Position numbers and translations under genes: made by a program
Notes under the pieces: model-generated
Told to the model about the DNA's origin: nothing
Databases searched by the model: none
The model's input: only the letters and a program-made list of their open reading frames with translations
From: Flammeovirgaceae bacterium SG7u.111
Lineage (GTDB): Bacteria > Bacteroidota > Bacteroidia > Cytophagales > Flammeovirgaceae
DNA length: 64,000 nt
Assembly (NCBI GenBank): GCA_034044135.1
Contig: CP139021.1
Location: 2,681,635 to 2,745,634, forward strand
Direction: 5' to 3'
In this document: piece after piece, positions 18,044-25,873 of the stretch
How positions within the stretch are numbered: position 1 is the first letter of the stretch
How the letters are laid out: the number at the start of each line of letters is the position of its first letter

Positions 18044-18969
18044 CGTCGAGGGCTTTTGTAAAGACCCCGACGTTGTTTTTTTTGACGCAACACCGTCGTG
18101 GTCGTTTATTTCACGCCCACGACGCTTGGAGGTAAAACGAATCAGGGTTGGGCAGTTAGGCAACCGAGCGACAGGGGGCTTTTGGAAAGACCTCGACGTT
18201 GTTTTATTGGCGTAACCCCGTCGAGGTCGTTCTTTTACGCCCACGACGCTTGGATGGTAAAACGAAGCAGGGTTGGAAAATAGGTTGCCAAACGACAGGG
18301 GGCTTTTGAAAAGACCCCGTCGATGTTTTTTTTTGCGTAACCCCGTTGTGGTCGTTTATTTCACGCCCACGACGCTTGGAGGTAAAACGAAGCAGGGTTG
18401 GGAAGTAGGCAACCGAGCGACAAGGGGCTTTTGTAAAGACCCCGTCGTTTTTTTTTGACATAACACCGTCGTAGTCGTTCTTTTACGCCCACGACGCTGG
18501 GATGATAAAACGAAGCAGGGTTGGAAAATAGGCAACCGAGCGACAGGGGGCTTTTGGAAAGACCCCGTCGATGTTTTTTTTTGCGTAACCCCGTTGTGGT
18601 CGTTTATTTCACGCCCACGACGCTTGGAGGTAAAACGAAGCAGGGTTGGGAAGTAGGCAACCGAGCGACAGGGGGCTTTTGTAAAGACCCCGTCGTTTTT
18701 TTATTGGCGTAACCCCGTCGATGTTTTTTTTGCGTAACCCTGTCGAGGTCGTTCTTTTACGCCCACGACGCTGGGATGATAAAACGAAGCAGGGTTGGAA
18801 AATAGGCAACCGAGCGACAGGGGGCTTTTGGAAAGACCCCGACGTTGTTTTATTGGCGTAACCCTGTCGAGGTCGTTCTTTTACGCCCACGACGCTGGGA
18901 TGATAAAACGAAGCAAGGTTGGGAAGTTAGGCAACCGAGCGACAGGGGGCTTTTGTAAAGACCCCGTCG
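18044..18969. repeat. Tandem array of about 125-bp hairpin-bearing units (7 full copies plus one partial)
   Basis: The word GGCTTTTG recurs at 18051, 18177, 18301, 18426, 18549, 18674, 18833 and 18948, giving spacings of 126, 124, 125, 123, 125, 159 and 115. Each unit has a hairpin (CGACAGGGGGCTTT / AAAGACCCCGTCG in most copies), usually a T run of 6-9, a second stem (CGTCGTGG / CCACGACG), and the constant block AAAACGAAGCAGGGTTGG. Two unit types alternate: GGAGGTAAAACG with TTTATTTCACG, and GGGATGATAAAACG with TTCTTTTACG. Copies 3-4 and 5-6 are nearly the same dimer. Short reading frames crossing the array only mirror the repeat, so it is judged non-coding. The RAYT gene follows directly. 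Confidence 0.85.
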
Positions 18970-19066
18970 CTGATAAAACAAGATGCCTCTAAAACGACTG
19001 CAATGATTCTTGCGTTAACTTTAGAAAAAGAGATGGACATAAAGAAAAGCACACTTAGAACCAGGT

Positions 19067-19642
19067 ATGTATTTCCACATCTACAATCGAGGAGTGAATG
19101 GTCAGGATTTGTTTTTTGAAGAAAGAAATTATGCTTATTTCCTATCAAAGTATGCTCGGTTTGTCCACGGGTATGTAAAGACTTTCGCTTACTGCTTGCT
19201 CAAGAATCATTTTCACCTACTTATACAGGTAAGGGATGAAGATGAAATTCTTAAGCTTATCACAAAGAACAAAGATAAACCACTATACTGGCATGTGAGT
19301 AATGCTTTTTCTAGCTTTATCAAGAGTTATTCGATCACAATCAACGATACATACGGAAGGACTGGTCAGCTATTTGAAGAACCGTTCAAGCGAAAAGAGG
19401 TAAATGGGGAAACCTATTTCTCCAGCTTGGTTGCCTATATCCATACTAACCCGCAAAAGCATGGCTTGGTCAAAGACTTTAGGGACTATCCTTATTCTTC
19501 TTACCATGCCCATTTGTCGGATAAACCGACTAAGCTTTCTCGCAATAAGGTGTTAGAGTGGTTTGGTGGGAAGAGGGGATATATAGATTTCCACGAGGCA
19601 AATAGTTTTGGTTCGGACTCAGAAGATTGGATGTTGGAGTAG
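19067..19642 (+). CDS. REP-associated tyrosine transposase (RAYT, Y1/IS200-like)
   Basis: This 191-residue protein has the TnpA-REP features: HIYNRGVNGQDLFFEERNY at residues 4-22, the HUH metal motif KNHFHLLI (His48, His50), a candidate catalytic Tyr88 in IKSYSITIN, and GRTGQLFEEPFKRKEV followed by AYIHTNPQKHGL. These enzymes nick and rejoin single-stranded REP hairpins. Upstream, another frame from ATG 19032 reads MDIKKSTL and would continue into EPGMYFHIYN if one A near 19055 were removed, so the natural N-terminus may have been lost by a one-base frameshift. The catalytic core is intact from ATG 19067. It is flanked by REP palindromes and by the hairpin array. Confidence 0.85.
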   Translation: MYFHIYNRGVNGQDLFFEERNYAYFLSKYARFVHGYVKTFAYCLLKNHFHLLIQVRDEDEILKLITKNKDKPLYWHVSNAFSSFIKSYSITINDTYGRTGQLFEEPFKRKEVNGETYFSSLVAYIHTNPQKHGLVKDFRDYPYSSYHAHLSDKPTKLSRNKVLEWFGGKRGYIDFHEANSFGSDSEDWMLE

Positions 19643-19816
19643 GTTTTCTTTAGGAAGCAACGTCCCAGACGCTCTGAGTGACCGGGGCGGGTACTTTATA
19701 AAATGAATGTCTTCAAGAAGGGTAATCACTTCGCCTGAGTCTTTGAAAAGTTGTGAATCTGTCCCTTGGCTGCATCCTATTAAGAGTAGGAGAAAACAGG
19801 TTCTATTATAGTTCAT
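19619..19816 (-). pseudogene. Truncated small lipoprotein gene next to the right REP
   Basis: The frame reads MNYNRTCFLLLLIGCSQGTDSQ in two parts: a lipoprotein signal peptide with lipobox LLIGC and then SQLFKDSGEVITLLEDIHFIKYP. This matches the start of the lipoprotein at 34984-35379 (LLIGCTQSTDSQLF, FLEEIGFIQYP) for about 44 residues. After KYPP the similarity stops exactly where the REP palindrome begins, and the remaining 21 residues are read from REP and RAYT DNA. The rest of the gene is not found on the other side of the RAYT unit, so this is best read as a gene fragment cut by the insertion or by an associated deletion. Confidence 0.7.
19659..19690. repeat. REP-type palindrome at the right edge of the RAYT unit
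   Basis: CCCAGACGCTC and GAGTGACCGGG are near-complementary (9 of 11 positions including a G-U) and align position by position with the palindrome at 17971-18000. It lies 17 bases after the RAYT stop. Confidence 0.6.
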
Positions 19817-20129
19817 AGTGTAGGGATATAGTTTTTTATATCGCCTGCTTGCCAGCTGAAATTAGGTTGCCAATGTAAGAAATAGATATGCTAATTGTCG
19901 CTTAAGTAACTGGGCATAAGTAAACGTGTATTTGGGCGAGGTTATTTTTTCGTTAGGCTAGGCAAAAAATCCTTGCATAGCAGAGCTACGGAATGATTTT
20001 TTAACGACGCATAGTGGAAAAAGAAACAGTCCAAATTCACGATTTTTTGTGTTCAGGTACTTAATTAAACTAGAACAGGCTTCGTGCAATACGAAGCCTT
20101 TGGTTATTATTTGGAGTATTTACTGGTTT
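19817..20129. other. Non-coding spacer with two hairpins
   Basis: No gene is seen. The first 80 bases resemble the region upstream of the 35-kb lipoprotein gene, sharing AGGTTGCCAAT and ATAGATA(T/C)GCTAAT. A hairpin element pairs CGTT (19951-19954) and AAAAAATC (19964-19971) with GATTTTTTAACG (19995-20006). A perfect 9-bp stem, AGGCTTCGT/ACGAAGCCT (20077-20099), lies beyond the stop of the M48 gene and may end its transcript. The words GGCTTCGTGCAATA recur at about 35488. Confidence 0.5.
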
Positions 20130-21122
20130 CTAATTCTCCCGATCTTTGTTGAACAAGCCATCAAAAATATCTTTGGCTTTGTCGGAAGCATCTTTGAACA
20201 GGGGATCGAAGGTGCTTTTGAAGTCCTCTTTGTAGCTTGCAGAAGCATCGGAGAAATCCTTTTTGAAATCGTTAGAAGCATCTTTGTTGTAAACGCCATT
20301 GAGTATGCCTTCGTAATCGCCGTTTCTTACCCAGTTCATCACTTCCAGTACCCTGATCACTGGCATGGGGTGGGAAAGCCCAACGGTGTTTAGGAATTTG
20401 TAAACGTTGTCTAGCAGTGTGTTGGAGTTGTTGTACTCTTCTGCTTGGGCGATAAATTCTCCCAAATCCATTTGGTCGAGTTGCCTGCCTCCAGCCATTT
20501 TCATTAGCATCTGAACGGATACTTCTGGGTTTTGGACGGTGAGCAAAGCAGCCCTATCGGCAGAAAGCTCGCTTTTCCTGTCCCATTCCTTGAGCGCAGC
20601 AATTATCCCGGCAATTGCAAGCCCACTCAGAGGTATCTGCAAGGTGAAGGCCGAGATCATCACCATAAAGTTCAATAACGTTTTGTACAGCACATGTCCA
20701 CTTTTGATATGCCCAAGCTCATGGCCTAATACGCCCATTATTTCCATATCGTCCATCACATCTACCAAGCCAGAGTTGACCACAATGAATGGGTTGTCCA
20801 TCCCTATAGCACCAGCATTGAAGAAGGGATTTTGGGAAATATAAAGTTCAGGTCTTTTTTCAAAGTCCAAGGTTTTACAGGCTTCCTTGTAGATTTCGTG
20901 TATTTGGGGAAATTGCTTTTTAGACACCCTCACAGCAGAGCCAAGGGTAATAAGGCGTAGGGATTTTTCGGTTGTTGCCCCAAAGAAGGTTTTGATGGCG
21001 ATGTCTAGCCCAGGTACTTTTTGCAGAGCGTTGAGCGCGGCACGATCAGCTGGATGCTCCCATGCTGAAGGGTGGATACCTTTAAAATGGACTCTTTCTC
21101 TTTTATATTTTTTCGGTTTCAT
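20130..21122 (-). CDS. M48-family zinc metalloprotease
   Basis: This 330-residue peptidase has the zinc motif HELGH at residues 134-138 within MGVLGHELGHIKSGH and a third ligand Glu185 in SELSADRAA. One hydrophobic hairpin lies between them (about 147-177). The N-terminal portion starts KPKKYKRERVHFKGIHPSAW, with no signal peptide. The Asp/Lys/Phe-rich tail after 270 (DASNDFKKDF, DASASYKEDF, STFDPLFKDA) is a run of amphipathic helical repeats of about ten residues. M48 enzymes of this type degrade misfolded membrane proteins or act in envelope stress. A partner or substrate cannot be told from the neighbourhood. Confidence 0.88.
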   Translation of the reverse strand: MKPKKYKRERVHFKGIHPSAWEHPADRAALNALQKVPGLDIAIKTFFGATTEKSLRLITLGSAVRVSKKQFPQIHEIYKEACKTLDFEKRPELYISQNPFFNAGAIGMDNPFIVVNSGLVDVMDDMEIMGVLGHELGHIKSGHVLYKTLLNFMVMISAFTLQIPLSGLAIAGIIAALKEWDRKSELSADRAALLTVQNPEVSVQMLMKMAGGRQLDQMDLGEFIAQAEEYNNSNTLLDNVYKFLNTVGLSHPMPVIRVLEVMNWVRNGDYEGILNGVYNKDASNDFKKDFSDASASYKEDFKSTFDPLFKDASDKAKDIFDGLFNKDREN

Positions 21123-21543
21123 GATGTCTCTTTATTGGTTTAGGAACTCTGGATCTTTTCTATAATAAACATAACGATAACGTGTATTAAGTGCAATAAA
21201 AGGATAGTGCACTGGTTTATTTTGGTTATAACTGGCAGTTATTTTGGGAATTTGTTTACATGGTTCTTTTTGTGTTTTGTTCTGAAAGCGCAGTGGTTTT
21301 CTTTGTTGTTTGGGCTACAGTTTGTTTTCATAGTTTTCCCGTCATTGGTTTTGGGGAAATAGATTTGGGCTTTTGTTCAGGAAGGTTTACCAAGGTATTT
21401 ATTTTTTGCAAATAGTTTGCTAGTATAGTAAACCGAGTTTTTTTAATGCATATTTGCGCGCTATTTTATAGTATGGGTTGAATGTGTTTGTAAATGATTC
21501 TTTATGAGAGGGTTGGCTAGGTTTTTTTTAATTAAATAGAGCT
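21123..21543. other. Divergent spacer between M48 and GNAT-nitrilase genes
   Basis: This 421-bp AT-rich, T-rich stretch should hold both promoters. I see no full TTTG/TAnnTTTG pair, no long hairpin and no credible reading frame. Confidence 0.5.
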
Positions 21544-23064
21544 ATGCAAAATATAGAAAATGTTGAATTGCAGTACTTGACCCTGAACGATTATCAGGAG
21601 TTGAAAGCCGCCATGATAGAGGCGTATAAAAGTATGCCCAATTCTTACTGGAAAGAGGAGCATATTAAATCGCTTATTGAGAAGTTTCCCGACGGGCAGG
21701 TAGTGATAAAGGTGAACAACGAGCTGGCTGGCTGTGCCCTTTCTATCATTGTGGATTATAAAAAGTTTGAGGGCAACCATACTTACCGAGATATCACGGG
21801 GGATTATTCTTTTGACACGCACAACAGCGAGGGCGATGTGTTGTATGGCATTGATGTGTTCATCAAACCCGAGTTCAGGGGCTTAAGGCTAGGGCGCAGG
21901 CTCTACGATTACCGCAAGGAGCTTTGTGAAAAGTTGAACTTGCGGAGCATTGCGTTTGGTGGACGTATCCCGAACTACCACAAATATGCAAACGAGATTA
22001 CCCCGAAAGAATACATTGAAAAGGTGAAGCGGAAAGAGATTCACGATCCTGTGTTCAACTTTCAGATATCCAATGATTTCCATCCTTCTAAAATCCTGAA
22101 AGGGTACTTGGAAGGTGATAAGGCATCGAACGAGTTTGCCGTGTTGCTGGAATGGGATAATATCTACTACGAGAAGCAAACAGAGGACGCTGCTATTACC
22201 AAAAAAATCATTCGCCTTGGGCTTATCCAATGGCAGATGCGCCCCTACAAGAACTTGGAGGAGTTGATGCAGCAAGCTGAGTATTTCATAGATGCGGTGT
22301 CGGGCTATCGTTCAGATTTCGCCCTATTTCCTGAGTTTTTCAATGCCCCATTGATGGCAGAAAATAACCACCTTTCCGAGCCAGATGCGATTCGGGAATT
22401 GGCGAAACATACCGAAAGTATTGTCCAACGATTTTCAGAGTTGGCCATCTCCTACAATATCAATGTGATCACAGGGAGTATGCCCGAGATAAAAGATGAC
22501 CTTTTGTACAACGTAGGTTATTTGTGCAAGAGAGATGGTACTATGGAGCGCTATGAAAAGCTGCATGTTACGCCAGATGAAGAGAAAGTATGGGGTATGC
22601 AGGGCGGTTCAGAGCTGAAGACTTTTGATACAGATTGTGGGAAAATCGGCATCCTTATCTGCTACGATTCAGAGTTCCCTGAGCTAAGTAGGTTGCTAGC
22701 TGACGAAGGTATGGATATATTGTTTATCCCGTTCCTGACCGATACGCAAAATGGTTATTCGAGGGTGAGGCATTGTGCCCAAGCCAGGGCGATTGAAAAT
22801 GAATGCTACGTGGCTATTGCAGGAAGCGTGGGCAACTTGCCCAAGGTGCATAACATGGATATCCAGTTTGCCCAGTCCATGGTGTTTACCCCTTGCGATT
22901 TTCCTTTCCCGGTAAATGGAATCAAAGCTGAGGCAACGACCAACACGGAAATGATCTTGATAGCCGATGTAGATATTGATCTGCTGCGCGAGCTGAACCA
23001 GTTTGGTAGTGTGCGCAACCTTAGGGATAGGAGAAAAGATATTTTTGAGCTGAAGAAACGATAA
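21544..23064 (+). CDS. GNAT acetyltransferase-nitrilase fusion protein
   Basis: This 506-residue protein joins a GNAT domain (about 1-200; acetyl-CoA loop RGLRLGRRLYDYRK at 112-125) to a carbon-nitrogen hydrolase domain (about 222-506). The hydrolase has the complete triad Glu264 (FPEFFNAPL), Lys339 (YEKLHVTPDE) and Cys373 (LICYDSEFPE). This two-domain architecture is widespread in Bacteroidota. The nitrilase half would cleave an amide, and the GNAT half would transfer an acyl group to an amine, possibly the released one. The physiological substrate is unknown to me. A 13-bp perfect hairpin follows. A partial copy of its last 43 codons lies 2.6 kb downstream, beyond the GH16 gene. Confidence 0.9.
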   Translation: MQNIENVELQYLTLNDYQELKAAMIEAYKSMPNSYWKEEHIKSLIEKFPDGQVVIKVNNELAGCALSIIVDYKKFEGNHTYRDITGDYSFDTHNSEGDVLYGIDVFIKPEFRGLRLGRRLYDYRKELCEKLNLRSIAFGGRIPNYHKYANEITPKEYIEKVKRKEIHDPVFNFQISNDFHPSKILKGYLEGDKASNEFAVLLEWDNIYYEKQTEDAAITKKIIRLGLIQWQMRPYKNLEELMQQAEYFIDAVSGYRSDFALFPEFFNAPLMAENNHLSEPDAIRELAKHTESIVQRFSELAISYNINVITGSMPEIKDDLLYNVGYLCKRDGTMERYEKLHVTPDEEKVWGMQGGSELKTFDTDCGKIGILICYDSEFPELSRLLADEGMDILFIPFLTDTQNGYSRVRHCAQARAIENECYVAIAGSVGNLPKVHNMDIQFAQSMVFTPCDFPFPVNGIKAEATTNTEMILIADVDIDLLRELNQFGSVRNLRDRRKDIFELKKR

Positions 23065-23114
23065 CCTGTCGAGAATGCCCTGTTTGTAGCAAATACTTAT
23101 TTAGGGATTTGTTT

Positions 23115-23158
23115 GAGGAGCTGTTTGGATGAAAACTAAAATGTTCAAACAGCTCCTC
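23115..23158 (+). terminator. Hairpin after the GNAT-nitrilase gene
   Basis: GAGGAGCTGTTTG (23115-23127) and CAAACAGCTCCTC (23146-23158) pair perfectly over 13 bp. The T run after the stem is short, so termination strength is uncertain. Confidence 0.65.
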
Positions 23159-23653
23159 CTGAATTTTTAATATGCTCTCCCTCTATTCGGCGGTACGACC
23201 TTATTGTCAATAGAATTTTTTGCATTGTTGTTTTGTAACAGGTAGAGACCCTTCCAATAATTGATCTTCTTCAAAATATGCTGTAAAAGTTTAGAACTGA
23301 AGTATATGTTTATCTCATAACAAAATTCTTTCTTTTAAGGCATAGTCTATTTATCATAGAATTTAGTCCTAATTATATAGCACTAGGCTTGAGACTGAGC
23401 ATGCCATAAAAGCTCGCAAAAGTCACTAGTGTTGATTTAAAAACTTTTGAATCATCCTTGTAAAGTTGTACTTCAATTCAGATATATCATATTTTCAATA
23501 AAAGAAAATATTTGCATTCAAATATCTGATATTTAGTCTTTTACTGTTGTGGTATACATCTTAGTTAACTTAAGTCACTTCGCAAGATTATTGTTAAAAG
23601 TCATCGAAATCATCCAAATATCACTTTATACCAAAACTTATTTTATTATGATT
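23159..23653. other. Upstream region of the GH16 gene with a palindrome
   Basis: This AT-rich region of about 495 bp has no credible gene. ATATTTG-CATT-CAAATAT at 23508-23525 is a perfect 7-bp inverted repeat about 130 bases ahead of the GH16 start and may be an operator. A frame open from 23549 only extends the GH16 frame upstream of its signal peptide. Confidence 0.4.
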
Positions 23654-25627
23654 ATGAAAAGCTTATTCTTTTATGTGTGTTTAATATTTTCACTAAACAC
23701 TTATGGACAATTCAACCTAATTCAAGACCCAGGATTTGAATCTGGTAGTTCATCCAACCTGTGGGGAGGTTCTTCTGTGGTAAATTCAAACCAATATGCA
23801 GGGTCTTATGCAGCACAACTGGGAGATGATACCGAATGGGGAGGAGGCTATGAAGTTATCATAACTGGTTTAACAGCGAATACTACCTACAAATTCTCTG
23901 GGTTCGTAAAAACATCTGGAGGAGAAGGACGTATAGGGGTAAAGAATTATGGAGGGAGTGAAAATTTTACCAGTTTTTCTAATACTTCCTATGGGGAGCA
24001 AAGCATAGTATTTACAACTGGTTTTGTATCGACGAAAGCTACACTTTTTGTATACAACCCAGCTGGAGACGCAGAGTATGTATTTGCAGATGATTTGTTC
24101 CTTCAAGGAATTGATTATGAGTATAACTTGATTTGGAATGATGAATTTAACTTAGATGGTTCGGTAGATACTGCTAAGTGGTCTGCAGAAAGGGGGTTTA
24201 AGCGAAATAATGAGGCACAGTATTATCTGCCTGATAATTTAACTCAAGAGAATGGTAACTTGGTAATTTCTGCTGTGCGTGACACGGTTCTTAACGAGAA
24301 CTATGATCCTAATTCTTCTGATTGGAAACAAAACAGAGAAGTTGGGTATTGGACATCGGGTAGCATAGCTACATTCAATAAGTTTAAGTTTCTGTACGGA
24401 AGGGTTGAGTGTAGGGCTAAAGTGACAAATCTTTTAGGTACTTGGCCAGCTATTTGGACGGTAGGTGAACCCGATCAAGTAGGCTGTGGGGACTGGCCTG
24501 CAGGAGGCGAGATTGATATTATGGAAAATTATCAAAATAAAATATTAGGTAATTTTGCAGTAGCGGGTTCTGGTAGATGGAATGCTACATGGAATTCCAA
24601 TGCCATTAGTGTAGATGAACTAGGCATTGCAAATTTTGCCGACGATTATCATATTTGGACACTTGACTGGAATGAGAATGGGATGTCAATCTATGTGGAT
24701 GATGTATTGATTAATACATTTGACCCAAATACAAAAAACAACAGTGCTGCCTATGCTTGCCCAGGGTCTGCGCCTTTTAAAGAAGTTCCACAAATACTGT
24801 GGCTAAACCTTGCGCTTGGAGGAAATTCTGGTGGTAGTACTTCCGCACTACCAGATAGTACTGTTTATTTGGTGGATTATATTAGGATGTATCAAAAAGA
24901 TTCATTAGCTCCAGTAACACCAATCAACCTGATTGATGACTCAGGTTTTGAGTCTGGCTCTTCATCGTATTTATGGGGCGGATCAACTGTGGTAAACTCG
25001 GATCAATATGCTGGAACTTATGCAGCCCTTCTTGAAGATAATTCACAGTGGGGAGGTGGTTATGAAGCAACTATTTCAGGGTTATCGCCCAATACTACGT
25101 ATGATTTTTCTGGATTTGTAAAAACATCTGGAGGAGAAGGGCTACTAGGAGTGAAAAACTACGGAGGAAGTGAGATACAAGTTGGCTTTACCAATACAGA
25201 ATATATAAAACAAAACCTCCAATTTACCACAGGTCAGAGTAGCACATCGGCAACTCTTTATGTTTATAACCCTGTAGGAGGTGCCAATCTCCTTTATGCA
25301 GATAACTTAGAATTAATTGCGTCAACTACTTCTAATGCGAGGGCAGGACAAAGTTTATTGAGAGGAGAAAGGAAGCCCCAGTCTTTATTGATATACCCTA
25401 ATCCTGCTACAGATATTCTGGTATTTAGTTTGAGTTCTGAAATTGATGGAAGTGCTACCATTTCCCTGATAGATTTGGAAGGTTCAGTTATAAAGGAAAA
25501 AAGAATTGAGTTATCCAAAAGGGGGAATCAACTAGAAATTGATGTTTCTGACTTGAAAAAAGGCTTTTACATGGCAGAACTTGAGTTAAACGGCTCTATA
25601 ACGACTAAAAGAGTTGTCATAGAATAG
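23654..25627 (+). CDS. Secreted GH16 beta-glucanase with two flanking carbohydrate-binding-like modules and T9SS tag
   Basis: This 657-residue protein has a signal peptide MKSLFFYVCLIFSLNTYGQ. A first module (about 20-150) begins NLIQDPGFESGSSSNLWGG. The GH16 domain (about 155-410) has NNEAQYYLPDNLTQENGNL, GTWPAIWTVG and the catalytic GEIDIMEN (E286 nucleophile, D288, E291 acid/base). A second module (about 423-555) begins NLIDDSGFESGSSSYLWGG and is mostly identical to the first. The last 75 residues (LLIYPNPATDIL...KGFYMAEL) are a type IX secretion sorting domain. It should be exported and cut beta-1,3- or mixed glucans such as laminarin. ATG 23648 is an alternative start. Codon use is more AT-rich than in neighbours, which fits acquisition. 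Confidence 0.88.
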   Translation: MKSLFFYVCLIFSLNTYGQFNLIQDPGFESGSSSNLWGGSSVVNSNQYAGSYAAQLGDDTEWGGGYEVIITGLTANTTYKFSGFVKTSGGEGRIGVKNYGGSENFTSFSNTSYGEQSIVFTTGFVSTKATLFVYNPAGDAEYVFADDLFLQGIDYEYNLIWNDEFNLDGSVDTAKWSAERGFKRNNEAQYYLPDNLTQENGNLVISAVRDTVLNENYDPNSSDWKQNREVGYWTSGSIATFNKFKFLYGRVECRAKVTNLLGTWPAIWTVGEPDQVGCGDWPAGGEIDIMENYQNKILGNFAVAGSGRWNATWNSNAISVDELGIANFADDYHIWTLDWNENGMSIYVDDVLINTFDPNTKNNSAAYACPGSAPFKEVPQILWLNLALGGNSGGSTSALPDSTVYLVDYIRMYQKDSLAPVTPINLIDDSGFESGSSSYLWGGSTVVNSDQYAGTYAALLEDNSQWGGGYEATISGLSPNTTYDFSGFVKTSGGEGLLGVKNYGGSEIQVGFTNTEYIKQNLQFTTGQSSTSATLYVYNPVGGANLLYADNLELIASTTSNARAGQSLLRGERKPQSLLIYPNPATDILVFSLSSEIDGSATISLIDLEGSVIKEKRIELSKRGNQLEIDVSDLKKGFYMAELELNGSITTKRVVIE

Positions 25628-25652
25628 TTTGTGTGCTGGATAGAAAATAGTA

Positions 25653-25821
25653 GCCACCAATATGGAAATGGTTTTGATTGTCGATGTGGGCATTGACCTG
25701 CTGTGCGAGCTCAACCAGTTTTTTGGTAGTGTACGTAACCTTAGGGACAGAATGGAGGGTATATTTGAATTGAGGAAACGGTATTTTCATTATATGAACT
25801 CCCCACTTATTTGTTTTAAAT
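25653..25821 (+). pseudogene. Duplicated 3' fragment of the GNAT-nitrilase gene
   Basis: From 25653 one frame reads ATNMEMVLIVDVGIDLLCEL, then NQFFGSVRNLRDRMEGIFEL and RKR. This is a degenerate copy of the end of the fusion protein at 21544-23064 (EMILIADVDIDLLRELNQFG, SVRNLRDRRKDIFELKKR). DNA identity is also clear by eye. One extra TTT codon is present and the stop codon has been lost, adding 14 residues to TAA 25819-25821. There is no start for a full gene. The GH16 gene thus sits between the intact 3' end and this copy. Confidence 0.75.
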
Positions 25822-25836
25822 AAACATAGTGGGGAG
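25799..25836 (+). terminator. Terminator hairpin after the GH16/nitrilase-fragment region
   Basis: CTCCCCACT (25799-25807) pairs with AGTGGGGAG (25828-25836). An inner TTATTT/AAATAA stem extends it, and a T-rich stretch follows. Confidence 0.65.
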
Positions 25837-25873
25837 CTGTATTTTTATTACAGTTTCTGCTTAACCTAGAAGT

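Noticed and set aside
18044-18969. Possible CRISPR array
   Set aside because: Units are about 125 bp with internal variation and no short identical repeats separated by unique spacers. No cas genes are nearby.
18024-18992. Several 60-90 codon reading frames on both strands across the tandem array (with repeated motifs such as ERPRRCF)
   Set aside because: They only mirror the DNA repeat, change frame between units, lack start context and differ on both strands equally, so they are not read as genes.
23549-23647. Longer start of the GH16 protein
   Set aside because: The extension precedes a clean signal peptide that begins at 23648 or 23654, so it would bury the export signal.
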